Of a stretch of 64,000 bases of DNA, positions 23,852 to 33,025 are shown piece after piece (the stretch's first letter is position 1; the number at the start of each line of letters is the position of its first letter). Below the pieces are notes generated by a model. It was not told where the DNA came from and searched no databases. It saw only the letters and a program-made list of their open reading frames with translations. The stretch is from Halosimplex halobium (GTDB lineage Archaea > Halobacteriota > Halobacteria > Halobacteriales > Haloarculaceae). Position numbers and translations under genes: made by a program. The DNA lies in NCBI RefSeq assembly GCF_051414055.1, contig NZ_JBLKNX010000010.1:1-64000 (forward strand), given 5' to 3'.

Positions 23852-25033
23852 CTACAGCAGGTCGTGCTCGGCGAGGCGTTCGACGCCCTCGCGGAGTCGC
23901 TCCTCGTCGTTGGCGTAGGCCAGGCGGACCCAGCCGGGGGTGCCGAACGCGCTGCCCGGCACGGTCGCGACGTGGGCCGTCTCGATGGCCTCCTCGGCCC
24001 AGGCAACGTCCTGTGGCTGGTCGCCGTCGCCGTCGATCCGGCTGTCGGCGACGGGCAGCATCAGGTAGAACGCGCCGTCGGGGACGGGCACGTCCTTGCC
24101 GTGCTCGGCGAACAGATCGACGAGCATGTCGCGGCGGTCTTCGAACGCCGAGCGCATCTCCTCGACGGCCTCGTCGGTGTTCTCCAGGGCCTCGACGCCG
24201 GCGTGCTGGACGAAGTTGACCGCGCAGGTCACCGAGTGGCCGTGGATCTTGCCGGCCTGGTCGACGACCGACTCGGGGGCGGCGTAGTAACCCAGCCGCC
24301 AGCCCGTCATCGCGTAGGCCTTCGAGAAGCCGTTGAGCGTGATGGTGCGGTCGGCCATTCCGTCGAGCGTGCCGATGCTCGTGGCCTCGACGCCGTCGTA
24401 GGTGATCTCCTTGTAGATCTCGTCGGAGATCACGGTCACGTCGTGCTCGACGGCGATGTCGCGGACCCCTTCGAGGGCCTCGTCGGAGTAGACGGCGCCG
24501 TGGGGGTTGCCCGGGGAGTTGACGACGAGGATCTCCGTGTCGTCGGAGACGGCCGCGGCGAGGTCGTCGAGCGCGGGTTCGAGCTGGAAGTCGTACTGTG
24601 CGGTGTCGACGCGGTTCAGCGAGCCGTCCGAGAGCTTCACCATCGCCTCGTAGGAGACCCACGCGGGGTCGACCAGCGCCACCTCGTCGCCGTCGTCGAT
24701 GAGCGTCTGGAAGACCTCGAACAGCCCCTGCTTGCCGCCGGGGGTGACGACGATGTTCTCGGTCCCGTACTGGGAGAGGCCGTCGTCGCGGAGCTTGTCG
24801 ACGATGGCCTCCCTGAGTGCGGGGATGCCGTTGGAGGGGGTGTAGCCGGTGTGGCCGGCGTCCATCGCCGCCTTGCCGGCTTCCTTGACGTTCTCGGGGG
24901 TGTCGAAGTCGACGATGTCGCCGACCGAGAGGTCGACGACGTCGACACCCTCGGCCTCCAGCTCGGAGGCCTTGTTGCTGATCGCGACGGTCGCGCTCGG
25001 TTCGATCCTGTCGACGCGTGCTGCGAAGTCCAT
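23852..25033 (-). CDS. aspC: Class I aminotransferase (AspC family)
   Basis: The 393-residue PLP enzyme has the fold-type I layout with the catalytic lysine in TLNGFSKAYAMTGWRLGY (about residue 230), the NSPGNPHGAVY loop, and the Asp of VISDEIYKEITYDG that pairs with the PLP nitrogen. The conserved C-terminal Arg is in PGWVRLAYA. Substrate preference (aspartate, aromatic or other amino acid) cannot be told. The ATG at 25031-25033 gives MDFAARVDRIEPSATVAI, the expected start. It lies 29 nt after ribH on the same strand, so they probably form a two-gene operon. Confidence 0.9.
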   Translation of the reverse strand: MDFAARVDRIEPSATVAISNKASELEAEGVDVVDLSVGDIVDFDTPENVKEAGKAAMDAGHTGYTPSNGIPALREAIVDKLRDDGLSQYGTENIVVTPGGKQGLFEVFQTLIDDGDEVALVDPAWVSYEAMVKLSDGSLNRVDTAQYDFQLEPALDDLAAAVSDDTEILVVNSPGNPHGAVYSDEALEGVRDIAVEHDVTVISDEIYKEITYDGVEATSIGTLDGMADRTITLNGFSKAYAMTGWRLGYYAAPESVVDQAGKIHGHSVTCAVNFVQHAGVEALENTDEAVEEMRSAFEDRRDMLVDLFAEHGKDVPVPDGAFYLMLPVADSRIDGDGDQPQDVAWAEEAIETAHVATVPGSAFGTPGWVRLAYANDEERLREGVERLAEHDLL

Positions 25034-25062
25034 GGTTGTGTCTGTAGTCGTCCGCGGTGTGG

Positions 25063-25473
25063 TCACGGGAGCTGTTCGACGAGGTCGACGGCGCTGTCGA
25101 CGACGGTCGCGCCGTAGTCGGTGCGCGCCTTCGCCTCCGCCGCGCTCATGCCGGGGCCGATGACCCCGAACGCGACCGGGGTGTCCCGGTCGAGGCTCAC
25201 GTCGGTGAGTCCCTGGGCGGCGGCGTCGGCGATGACCTCGTCGTGGTCGGTGTCGCCCTCGACGATGGCGCCGATGACGGCCACGGCGTCGATGTCGTCG
25301 CGGCGGGCCAGCCGGTCGGCGGCCAGCGGCGTGTCGTAGGAGCCGGGCACCTCGACGGTCGCGGCGACCTCGGCGTCGCGCTCGGCGGCGGCCTCGCGGG
25401 CCGCAGCCTCCATCGCGTCGACGACCGACCCCTCCTTGTCGAACTGGGCGACCACCAGACCGAGCTGTACCAT
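25063..25473 (-). CDS. ribH: 6,7-dimethyl-8-ribityllumazine synthase
   Basis: RibH condenses 5-amino-6-ribitylaminouracil with dihydroxybutanone phosphate to lumazine, the penultimate riboflavin step, usually in icosahedral or pentameric assemblies. The 136-residue archaeal form shows LGLVVAQFDKE at the N terminus, VEVPGSYDTPLAADRL with the substrate-binding loop, and AVIGAIVEGDTDHDEVI, where the His is the catalytic base. It is the first gene of a probable ribH-aspC operon and is divergent from purK, with 142 bp between starts. The longer in-frame upstream region reads into purK and is not used. Confidence 0.95.
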   Translation of the reverse strand: MVQLGLVVAQFDKEGSVVDAMEAAAREAAAERDAEVAATVEVPGSYDTPLAADRLARRDDIDAVAVIGAIVEGDTDHDEVIADAAAQGLTDVSLDRDTPVAFGVIGPGMSAAEAKARTDYGATVVDSAVDLVEQLP

Positions 25474-25615
25474 ATCCGGGGCGAAGCGAGCGCGCATAAA
25501 AGAACTACCGAACCCGACGCGCTCGACCGCCGGGCGGGCACCGACGCGAGTGTTGCCCACCGAACGCCGCCGGAGAGGGACACGCTTATTCCCGCCGGTG
25601 GGCAACCCCGGCGCA

Positions 25616-26833
25616 ATGACACTCACCTCGCCCGGACCGACGCTCGGCGTCGTCGGCGGCGGCCAGCTCGGCCGGATGCTCGCCGAGGCCGCGGCGCCGC
25701 TCGGCGTCGAGGTCGTCGTCAGCGACCCGACCCCCGACGCCCCGGCCGCGCCCGTCGCCCGCGACCAGGTCGTCGGCGACTTCGACGACCCCGGGACCGT
25801 CCGCGAACTCGCCGAGCGGTCCGACTTCCTCACCTTCGAGATCGAACTCGCCGACCCGGACCTGCTGGAGCGGGTGAGCGAGGAGACGGACACGCCGGTC
25901 CACCCCGACCCCGAGACGCTGCGGATCATCGAGGACAAGCTCGTCCAGAAGCGCCGGCTGGCCGAGGCGGGCGTCCCGGTCCCCGAGTTCCGCGAGGTGA
26001 ACTCCGCCGACGAACTCCGCGACGCGCTCGACGACCTGGGCTACCCCGCGATGCTCAAGGCCCGGAAGGGCGGCTACGACGGCCGCGGGAACGTCCCCGT
26101 CGAGTCGCCCGACGACGTGGAGACGGCCTTCGCCGAGATCGTCGACGCCGCGCAGGGCGGGAGTCAGGCGGACCCGTCGGGCGTCGCGATGGTCGAGGAG
26201 ATGGTCGACTTCGAGCGCGAGCTGGCGGTGATGGGCTGTCTCGGCAGCGAACGGTGGGGCGACAGCGGGGCGCCCGAACGCGACACGTTCCCGGTCACCG
26301 AGACGATCCACCGCGAGGAGATCCTGCGGGAGACCCGGTCGCCGCCGGCGGCCGACGGGGCCGTTCGCGAGCGCGCACGCGAGGTCGCCCTCGATGTCCT
26401 CGACGTGATGGAGGGCCGGGGCGTCTACGGCATCGAACTGTTCCAGGGACCGGACGACGAGATCCTCCTGAACGAGATCGCGCCGCGACCGCACAACTCC
26501 GGCCACTGGACCATCGAGGGGTGTCACACCTCGCAGTTCGAACAGCACGTCCGGGCCGTGACCGGCCGGCCGCTGGGCGACACCGGCCGGCGCGCGCCCA
26601 CAGTGTCCGCGAACATACTGGGCGATGTCGAGGAACGCCAGGTCGCCAGGCTCTCCGGCGAGGACGCCGTCTTCGCGCGGCCGCGCGCCCACCTCCACTG
26701 GTACGGCAAGCGGGAGGTCTACCGCCTCCGGAAGATGGGTCACGTGACACTCGTCGGCGGGGGCGACGAGCGGACGGACCGGCTGCTGGCCGACGTACGC
26801 GAGCTACGGAACGAGCTGACGTTCCGGGACTGA
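25616..26833 (+). CDS. purK: N5-carboxyaminoimidazole ribonucleotide synthase
   Basis: PurK uses ATP and bicarbonate to convert AIR to N5-CAIR. The 405-residue ATP-grasp protein has the N-terminal Rossmann-like TLGVVGGGQLGRMLAEAA, the ATP-grasp core with LKARKGGYDGRGN and FELEVAVMG-type strand (DFERELAVMG), and the metal-binding ELFQGPDDEILLNEIAPRPHNSGHWTIEG. An insertion around residues 205-225 (SERWGDSGAPERDT) is acidic and halophile-like. The ATG at 25616 is right before the Rossmann strand. purE, its partner, is 1.7 kb downstream with a minus-strand histidine kinase gene between them. Confidence 0.95.
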   Translation: MTLTSPGPTLGVVGGGQLGRMLAEAAAPLGVEVVVSDPTPDAPAAPVARDQVVGDFDDPGTVRELAERSDFLTFEIELADPDLLERVSEETDTPVHPDPETLRIIEDKLVQKRRLAEAGVPVPEFREVNSADELRDALDDLGYPAMLKARKGGYDGRGNVPVESPDDVETAFAEIVDAAQGGSQADPSGVAMVEEMVDFERELAVMGCLGSERWGDSGAPERDTFPVTETIHREEILRETRSPPAADGAVRERAREVALDVLDVMEGRGVYGIELFQGPDDEILLNEIAPRPHNSGHWTIEGCHTSQFEQHVRAVTGRPLGDTGRRAPTVSANILGDVEERQVARLSGEDAVFARPRAHLHWYGKREVYRLRKMGHVTLVGGGDERTDRLLADVRELRNELTFRD

Positions 26834-26920
26834 GAACGGGCTGCCGTTCCGGAACCCGGGGCGGGTTGCGGTTCCGTGACTGGCGGCGGACTCACCGGCC
26901 AGGCCCCACCGACCGGGATG

Positions 26921-26968
26921 CGGTCACAGGGAGGACGGTCCGGTCACAGGGGGGACGGTCCGGTCACG
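26921..26968. repeat. 20-bp tandem repeat at the 3' end of the kinase gene
   Basis: CGGTCACAGGGAGGACGGTC at 26921-26940 is followed by CGGTCACAGGGGGGACGGTC at 26941-26960 (one mismatch) and a partial third unit CGGTCACG. The kinase stop codon (26944-26946) falls in the second unit. Slippage here could vary the C terminus or downstream DNA. Confidence 0.85.
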
Positions 26969-28413
26969 CCGTCGCCGTCGGGCGCCCGGTCGGCCTGCGG
27001 GAGTGCGATCTCGATCGTCGTCCCGTCGGGGCCGCGCTCGACGACCTCGACCTCGCCGTGCGAGCGCCTGACGATCCAGCGGACCAGCCACAGCCCCATG
27101 CCGCTGGCGTGGAACACCGGCGAGATCTCGCGGTGTTCGGTGATGATGTTGGCCTCGTGGTCGGGCAGCCCCGGCCCGTCGTCGCTCACCAGCACGGTCA
27201 CCGCCCCGCCGTCCGCGTCGACCGCGACCCGGACGTTCGACGCGCTCGCCTCCCGCTCGCCCCCGTGCTCGACCGCGTTCTCGACCAGCTCCTCGACCGC
27301 CTGCCCGACGGCGGGGATGGCCCTGGCGGTCGCGTCGTCGTCGCCGTCGTACGTGACATCCGTCCCGCCGGGGCGGGTGTCGAACTCCTCGACGATGCCC
27401 GCGACGACCGCGTCCACGTCGACGGCGCCGTAGTGGTGTTCCTGCAGGAGGACCTCGGTCGCGTCGTGGGCCTTCTCCGTGAGCTGCATCAGGTCCCGGG
27501 CGGCCGACCGGATGCGCTCCGCCGCGGCGTCGCTGCTCGCATCCGGGGGCTCGCGCCGCTCCAGGAACTCGGCGGTGCCGTCGACGACGGTCATCTTGTT
27601 GCGCATGTTGTGCCGGAGGACGCGGCCGAACACGCGGACCTGCTCCTCGCGCTCGCGGCGCTCGCTCACGTCCCGGCCGACCCCCACGACCAGGTCCTCC
27701 CCGTCGGGGTCGTCGAACAGCGCGGCGACGAACTCGTAGGGGATCGGCCCGCCGTTCCTTGGCTGGACCTCCGTGACCCGGCGGGCCGACCCCTCCTCGA
27801 ACACCTCGGCGACGAACGTCGCCAGCCGCTCGGTCGCGTCGCCCTCGAACAGCTCCGTGACGCCACAGCCCGCCAGTTCCTCGCCGTCGTAGCCGGTGAC
27901 CGTCTCGACCGTGCGGTTCCAGTCGACGAGTTCGCCGTCGCGGTCGAGCGCGTAGAACAGGTCGTCCAGCGAGTCCAGCATCGCCTGCATGTACCCGCGC
28001 TGGCGCGCGAGTTCCCGCTCGCGCCGCTTGCGGGTGGTGATGTCGCGCGCGACGTAGACGACGTGGTCGTACGCCTCGCCGCGGACCGGCGCGATCCGCC
28101 CCTCGAACCACCGCTCGCCGCCGCCCACGTCGAGCGTGTACTCGAAGGTCCGGACCTCGCCGGTCTCCAGCGCCGCCGCCAGGTTCGTCACGATCCGGTC
28201 GGCCGTCCCGTCGTCGAACACCTCGTCGACCCGCTCGCCCAGCAGTGCCTCGGGGTCGTCGTAGAGCAACTCCCGGGAGGCCGGGCTCGATAACACCTGC
28301 ACGTACCGGCCGTCGGCGTCGAGGATGAACCCCACGTCCGGGAACGCCGTGACCAGCGCGTCGAGCTCGGCCGCCGGCGGGAGCGACCCGCCGTCCCCCA
28401 GTGGTGGCACCAT
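26944..28413 (-). CDS. PAS-PAS sensor histidine kinase
   Basis: The 489-residue soluble kinase has two PAS domains (about residues 15-130 and 140-255), a phospho-acceptor helix with RVLRHNMRNKM (His near residue 275) and a HATPase domain with ELVENAVEHGG (N box), VSDDGPGLP (G1) and GMGLWLVRWIV (G2). There are no transmembrane helices, so it senses cytoplasmic signals, perhaps redox or light-dependent cofactors. No response regulator is adjacent; orphan kinases of this kind are common in haloarchaea. It is convergent with purK and divergent from purE. The first residues MVPPLGDGG are short and fit the start at 28413. Confidence 0.92.
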   Translation of the reverse strand: MVPPLGDGGSLPPAAELDALVTAFPDVGFILDADGRYVQVLSSPASRELLYDDPEALLGERVDEVFDDGTADRIVTNLAAALETGEVRTFEYTLDVGGGERWFEGRIAPVRGEAYDHVVYVARDITTRKRRERELARQRGYMQAMLDSLDDLFYALDRDGELVDWNRTVETVTGYDGEELAGCGVTELFEGDATERLATFVAEVFEEGSARRVTEVQPRNGGPIPYEFVAALFDDPDGEDLVVGVGRDVSERREREEQVRVFGRVLRHNMRNKMTVVDGTAEFLERREPPDASSDAAAERIRSAARDLMQLTEKAHDATEVLLQEHHYGAVDVDAVVAGIVEEFDTRPGGTDVTYDGDDDATARAIPAVGQAVEELVENAVEHGGEREASASNVRVAVDADGGAVTVLVSDDGPGLPDHEANIITEHREISPVFHASGMGLWLVRWIVRRSHGEVEVVERGPDGTTIEIALPQADRAPDGDGVTGPSPL

Positions 28414-28565
28414 TCCCCGAATATCGACCGCTCAGACGAATGAAAGAGGTGCCCGAACACTGTGGTGGTTCCCCGTCGGCTCGCGCCTGCGGGCTGGCGT
28501 CGCTCGCGGTCGCAGTCCGGTCCGGATCGCACACGCTTACGGCCCCGCGCCGCGGACACTCGCCC

Positions 28566-29219
28566 ATGACCGCCGACTCCGTCCAGTCGATAATCGACCA
28601 GCTCCACGAACAGGCCGAGATGGACCTGCCGAACGAGGCGACCCCCGACGTTGGCATCGTCATGGGGTCGGACTCGGACCTGCCGACGATGGCCGGCGGC
28701 AAGGGCAAGCGGCCGGGCGCGACGGCCGCGCTGGCCGACGAACTCGGCTTCGCGGAGCAGACCGACTACGAGGACGCCCCCGACAGCCGGTTCACCTTCG
28801 AGACGTTCGTCGTCTCCGCCCACCGCACGCCCGACCTGATGTACGCCTACGCCGAGACGGCCGAGGAACGCGGGATCGACGTGATCATCGCCGGCGCGGG
28901 CGGCAAGTCCGCCGACCTGCCGAACATGACCGCCTCCATCGCCTACCCGCTCCCCGTGATCGGCGTCCCCGTCCAGGAGAAGTCCGTCGACTCGGTCATC
29001 GGGATGCCACAGGGCGCGCCCATCACCGCCGTCGACGCCGGCAAGTCGTTCAACGCCGCGCTCACGGCGGCCCAGATCCTCTCCCGGCAGCACCCCGAGA
29101 TCCGCGAGCGCCTCGTCGAGTACCACCAGGGGCTACAGGAAGGCGTCGGCGAAGTCTCCCGGGACCTCCACGAACTCGGCACGCCCGGGTTCAAGGACGC
29201 GTACTGGGACGAGTCGTAG
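28566..29219 (+). CDS. purE: N5-carboxyaminoimidazole ribonucleotide mutase
   Basis: PurE converts N5-CAIR from PurK into CAIR. The 217-residue protein has GIVMGSDSDLPTM, the FVVSAHRTPDLM loop and AGAGGKSADLPNMTAS, all diagnostic of class I PurE. Two features are haloarchaeal: an N-terminal helix of about 30 residues (SVQSIIDQLHEQAEMDLPNE) and an insertion of about 30 residues after the GSDSD motif (KGKRPGATAALADELG). ATG at 28566 is preferred to the earlier in-frame ATG at 28401, which would overlap the divergent kinase start. The next gene is convergent. Confidence 0.95.
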   Translation: MTADSVQSIIDQLHEQAEMDLPNEATPDVGIVMGSDSDLPTMAGGKGKRPGATAALADELGFAEQTDYEDAPDSRFTFETFVVSAHRTPDLMYAYAETAEERGIDVIIAGAGGKSADLPNMTASIAYPLPVIGVPVQEKSVDSVIGMPQGAPITAVDAGKSFNAALTAAQILSRQHPEIRERLVEYHQGLQEGVGEVSRDLHELGTPGFKDAYWDES

Positions 29220-29253
29220 CCGTCGCGTTCGGGACTGGCCGCTCCGCGGCCGG

Positions 29254-30102
29254 TCATTCGGCCGGCTTCCGCCCCGAGACGACCCGTACCTCGTCGGCCT
29301 GCCTGAACGGGCCGCCCAGGTCGTCGAGCCGCTCGCGCAGTTCGGCCTCGAACTCCGCTTTCTCGTCGCCGAAGGTCGCGGGCGAGCAGAAGGACAGCGA
29401 GAAAACGTAGCCGACCACCTCGTCGACGGTCCACTCGCGAGTCCGATCGAAGGTCGCCACTTCCACGTCCGCGAACCCGTGGTCGGCGAGCATCTCGTCG
29501 TACGGGTTCTCGTAGGGCTCGGTGCGCGGGCCGGTGCGTTCGGGCAGGTCGTCGAGGTATTCGTCGGCGAGGTCGTAGACTTCGTCCTGCCACGCACGTT
29601 CGCCGCCCGTGAGCCACTCGGTGTCGCCGAAGACGGCGACGCCGCCGCCCGGGCGGGTCAGCTCGCGGATCCGGTCGAGTGTCGGCCGGCGGTCCATCCA
29701 GTGGAACGCGCGCCCCATCGTCGTCACGTCGAACGGTCCCAGGTCGTCGCCCACCGACCCGCGGAGGTCGGCGTCCGAACCCTGGACCCACTCGATGTTG
29801 TCGGCCCCGTCCCGGCGGGCCTGCTCGCGCGCGCCGTCGAGCATCGCCTCGCTGGGGTCCATCCCCACGACGCGGCCGGCGCGGGCGGCGAGCGGGACGG
29901 CGATCTGGCCGGCGCCACAGCCCAGGTCCAGCGCGCGCGAGGACTCGTCGAGGGCGAGGCGGTCGACGAGGTGGTCGAGCGGCCGGTCGCCGTATCGGGG
30001 TCGGTACTCGGCGTAGTACGACTCGGCGCCGGCGAAGGGGTCGTCGGAGGGCACGGTCGGGAGCGGGAGCACCGGCCGAGGGGGCAAGAAGCTGTCGGCC
30101 AT
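29254..30102 (-). CDS. Class I SAM-dependent methyltransferase
   Basis: The 282-residue protein has a Rossmann-like methyltransferase fold with motif I ALDLGCGAGQIAVPLA (about residue 59), acidic motif II in VVGMDPSEAML, and a later VFGDTEWLTGG region. The YYAEYRPRYGD opening and HWMDRRPTLDRI segment are like the UbiE/tocopherol-type or TAM-like methyltransferases acting on small molecules. The substrate is unknown. I use the ATG at 30100-30102; a longer frame reading upstream to 30660 would cross the nuo promoter and nuoA. It is convergent with purE and divergent from nuoA. Confidence 0.88.
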   Translation of the reverse strand: MADSFLPPRPVLPLPTVPSDDPFAGAESYYAEYRPRYGDRPLDHLVDRLALDESSRALDLGCGAGQIAVPLAARAGRVVGMDPSEAMLDGAREQARRDGADNIEWVQGSDADLRGSVGDDLGPFDVTTMGRAFHWMDRRPTLDRIRELTRPGGGVAVFGDTEWLTGGERAWQDEVYDLADEYLDDLPERTGPRTEPYENPYDEMLADHGFADVEVATFDRTREWTVDEVVGYVFSLSFCSPATFGDEKAEFEAELRERLDDLGGPFRQADEVRVVSGRKPAE

Positions 30103-30188
30103 GGCGATCGGTAGGTCGGCCGTACCGCCGGTCGAACGTGTTTCGGGGGAATCGCGGCTCGAAACCGCCCGAGGACAACAATCAACCC

Positions 30189-30195
30189 TTATATG
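30189..30195 (+). promoter_or_regulatory. TATA box of the nuo operon
   Basis: CTTATATGG (core TTATAT) at about 30188-30196 lies 34-40 nt before the nuoA ATG at 30229. It is the clearest promoter element in the intergenic region and probably drives nuoA through nuoI. Confidence 0.65.
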
Positions 30196-30228
30196 GCACC
30201 ACCCCAAACCGTCGAACGATAGAGAGTC

Positions 30229-30636
30229 ATGAGTAACCCATGGATAGCCATCGGGGCGCTCGCCGTCGTGGCGCTGGCCATCCCCATCACGATGATGGTG
30301 GCGTCGGCGCTGCTGCGGCCGAGCGTGCCGGAACAGGGGAAACGCGCCGTCTACGAGAGCGGCGAGGTCCCGACGGGCGACACGCGCATCAAGTTCAACA
30401 TCCAGTACTACATGGTCGCGCTGTTGTTCGTCGTCTTCGACATCGAGACCGTCCTCATCTTCCCGTGGACGGTCATCTACCGCGACGCGGTCGCCAACGT
30501 CGGGCTCGCCGAGGCGCTGGTCCCGATGCTCGTCTTCGTCGGAATCCTCGTCATCGGGCTCGGCTGGGCGTGGCGCAACGGTGCGGTCAGATGGATCCGC
30601 AGCCCGCGCGCGCAAGCACAGCGGGTCGAACAGTAA
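30229..30636 (+). CDS. nuoA: NADH-quinone oxidoreductase-like subunit A
   Basis: NuoA (complex I subunit A/ND3) is a membrane subunit of the respiratory complex. The 135-residue protein has three transmembrane helices (about 5-28, 60-82 and 95-118) and the conserved YESGEVPTGDTRIKFNIQYYMVALLFVVFDIETV block, where the loop contacts the quinone site. Haloarchaeal complex I lacks the NADH-oxidising NuoEFG module, so the electron donor is probably not NADH. It is the first gene of the operon; nuoB starts 2 nt after its stop. Confidence 0.97.
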   Translation: MSNPWIAIGALAVVALAIPITMMVASALLRPSVPEQGKRAVYESGEVPTGDTRIKFNIQYYMVALLFVVFDIETVLIFPWTVIYRDAVANVGLAEALVPMLVFVGILVIGLGWAWRNGAVRWIRSPRAQAQRVEQ

Positions 30637-30638
30637 CC

Positions 30639-31337
30639 ATGAGCAGCGACCACACACCAACGGCCGACGGCACAGACATCCAATCGACCCAGGAGGCCCG
30701 GCTGGGCGAGGGCGCGGACGACCGGTTCAACTCGACGCTCCGTGAGGCGTTCGGCTCCACGCCGTTCATCCTCACGAAGTTCGACAAGTTCATGAACTGG
30801 GTGCGGGGCTCGTCGATGTTCATGCTGCAGTTCGGGATCGCCTGCTGCAGCATCGAGATGATGCACACCTACGCGGTCAAACACGACCTCGACCGCTTCG
30901 GCGCCGGCGTCCCCCGCGCCTCCCCCCGGCAGGCCGACGTGATCATCGTCCCGGGGACCATCGTCTCGAAGTTCGCCCCGCGGATGAAGCGCGTCTACGA
31001 CCAGATGCCCGAGCCCAAGTTCGTCGTCTCGATGGGCTCGTGTACCATCTCCGGCGGCCCGTTCCAGGAGGGCTACAACGTCATCAAGGGCGCCGAGGAG
31101 GTCATCCCGGTCGACATCCACGTCCCGGGTTGCCCCCCGCGGCCGGAGGCGCTCGTCTACGGCGTCGCCAAGCTCCAGGAGCGCATCGCCAACGGCGAGT
31201 CCGCGCCCGTGACGGTCAAGCCCTACGAGCTGGAGCAGTTCGGCGACCTCGAACAGGACGAGCTCGTCGACAAGCTCGCCGCCGAGATCGACGAGGAGGA
31301 CCTCGTCATGCGGTACAACTGGAGTGACTCGCCATGA
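30639..31337 (+). CDS. nuoB: NADH-quinone oxidoreductase-like subunit B
   Basis: NuoB carries the terminal N2 4Fe-4S cluster that passes electrons to quinone. The 232-residue protein has a haloarchaeal N-terminal extension (about 40 residues, Asp/Thr-rich). Then come the cluster ligands: FGIACCSIEMMH (tandem Cys), VVSMGSCTISGG, and HVPGCPPRPEAL. An acidic C-terminal tail ends MRYNWSDSP. The gene starts 2 nt after nuoA and overlaps nuoCD by 4 nt (ATGA). Confidence 0.98.
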   Translation: MSSDHTPTADGTDIQSTQEARLGEGADDRFNSTLREAFGSTPFILTKFDKFMNWVRGSSMFMLQFGIACCSIEMMHTYAVKHDLDRFGAGVPRASPRQADVIIVPGTIVSKFAPRMKRVYDQMPEPKFVVSMGSCTISGGPFQEGYNVIKGAEEVIPVDIHVPGCPPRPEALVYGVAKLQERIANGESAPVTVKPYELEQFGDLEQDELVDKLAAEIDEEDLVMRYNWSDSP

Positions 31338-33025
31338 GCCTCGAAGAACCGGAGAGCGACGTGCTCGCGACGGAGGAGCAGGTCGGCGTCTCCGACGGCG
31401 AACTCGACTACGACGAACTCGCCGCGCTGCTGGGCGACACCGTCGTCGACCGCGAGAGCCACGTCAACGCCGAGGGGTTCGTCGTCCGTCCCGACGAGGT
31501 ACAGGACGCTCTCTTTACCCTGCGCGACGAGGCCGGCTTCGACCACTGTTCCTGCGTCACCGCACAGGAGTACGACGACCGCTACGAGTCGATCTACCAC
31601 CTCAAGAAGTACGACGACCCCACACAGGAGGTGTCGGTCGTCGTCCCGACGCCGAAGGACGCGCCGCTCAGCGAGAGCGCCGAGCCGGTCTACCGCACCG
31701 CCGACTGGCACGAGCGCGAGGCCTTCGACCTCGTCGGCATCGAGTACGAGGGCCACCCCGACCCGCGCCGCATCCTCCTCCCGGAGACCTGGCAGGGTCA
31801 CCCGCTCTCCCAAGACTTCAGCGGCGAGGAACCGCAGATCGTCACGCTCCGGGAACACGCCAACCCGCTCCAGGAGGACCACCGCGGGGAGGACGACACG
31901 GACACGATGTTCGTCAACATCGGTCCCCACCATCCCGCGACCCACGGCGTGCTCCACATCGAGACGGTCCTCGACGGCGAGCAGATCGCCGACCTGGACC
32001 CGGACATCGGCTACCTCCACCGCTGCGAGGAGCAGATGTGCCAGCAGAGCACCTACCGCCACCAGATCATGCCCTACCCCGACCGCTGGGACTACATCTC
32101 GGCGGGCATCCTCAACGAGTGGGCCTACGCCCGCGCCGCGGAGGACCTGGCGGACATCGAGGTGCCGGAGTACGCGCAGGTCATCCGGACGATGTCGGCG
32201 GAGCTGTGCCGGATCGCGAGCCACATGCTCGCGCTGGGCACGTTCGCGCTGGACATCTACGGGGACTTCACGGCCCTGTTCATGTACGCCATCCGCGACC
32301 GGGAGACGGTTCAAAATATCCTCGAGGACCTGACCGGCCAGCGGTTGATGTTCAACTACCTGCGGCTGGGCGGCGTGGCGTGGGACCTGCCCGAGCCCCG
32401 CGAGGAGTTCTTCGAGAAGATCCGCGACTTCGTCGACGAGCTCCCCGAGCGGCTCACGGAGTACCACGACATGATGACCTCCAACGAGATCCTCCAGATG
32501 CGGACGGTCGACACGGGGGTCCTGCCGCCGGAGGAGGCCAAGTCCTACGGCGCGACCGGCCCGGTCGCCCGTGGGTCGGGCATCGACTACGATCTCCGCC
32601 GCGACGACCCCTACGGCTACTACGACCAGCTCGACTGGGACGTGGTCACCGAGGACGGCTGCGACAACTTCGCGCGCCTGCTCGTCCGGATGCGCGAGGT
32701 CGAGCAGTCGGCCCGGATCATCGAGCAGTGCGTAGACCTGCTGGAGGACTGGCCGGAGGACGAACGCGAGATCCAGTCGAACGTCCCCCGCACGCTGCGG
32801 CCGGACCCCGACACGGAGATCTACCGCGCGGTCGAGGCCGCCAAGGGCGAACTCGGCATCTACATCCGTAGCGACGGCACCGACAAGCCGGCGCGGTTCA
32901 AGATCCGCAGCCCGTGTTTCTCGAACCTCCAGACCCTGCCGGTCATGTCCGAGGGCGAGTTCATCCCGGACATGATCGCCTCGCTCGGTAGCCTCGACAT
33001 CGTCCTCGGGGAGGTGGATCGGTGA
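31334..33025 (+). CDS. nuoCD: Fused NADH-quinone oxidoreductase-like subunits C and D
   Basis: The 563-residue protein fuses NuoC (about residues 20-175, including HEREAFDLVGIEYEGHPDPRR with its characteristic RI-L-P motif) and NuoD (about 195-563, INIGPHHPATHGVL-like VNIGPHHPATHGVLHIET, LHRCEEQMCQQSTYRHQ, and C-terminal DIVLGEVDR). NuoCD forms part of the hydrophilic arm near the quinone site. The C-D fusion is normal in haloarchaea and enterobacteria. It overlaps nuoB by 4 nt, and its TGA overlaps the nuoH start region. Confidence 0.98.
   Translation: MSLEEPESDVLATEEQVGVSDGELDYDELAALLGDTVVDRESHVNAEGFVVRPDEVQDALFTLRDEAGFDHCSCVTAQEYDDRYESIYHLKKYDDPTQEVSVVVPTPKDAPLSESAEPVYRTADWHEREAFDLVGIEYEGHPDPRRILLPETWQGHPLSQDFSGEEPQIVTLREHANPLQEDHRGEDDTDTMFVNIGPHHPATHGVLHIETVLDGEQIADLDPDIGYLHRCEEQMCQQSTYRHQIMPYPDRWDYISAGILNEWAYARAAEDLADIEVPEYAQVIRTMSAELCRIASHMLALGTFALDIYGDFTALFMYAIRDRETVQNILEDLTGQRLMFNYLRLGGVAWDLPEPREEFFEKIRDFVDELPERLTEYHDMMTSNEILQMRTVDTGVLPPEEAKSYGATGPVARGSGIDYDLRRDDPYGYYDQLDWDVVTEDGCDNFARLLVRMREVEQSARIIEQCVDLLEDWPEDEREIQSNVPRTLRPDPDTEIYRAVEAAKGELGIYIRSDGTDKPARFKIRSPCFSNLQTLPVMSEGEFIPDMIASLGSLDIVLGEVDR

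Noticed and set aside
25057..28293. A 1078-codon plus-strand open frame
   Set aside because: It is antisense to ribH and the histidine kinase and out of frame with purK. Arg/Pro/Gly-rich, no domains.
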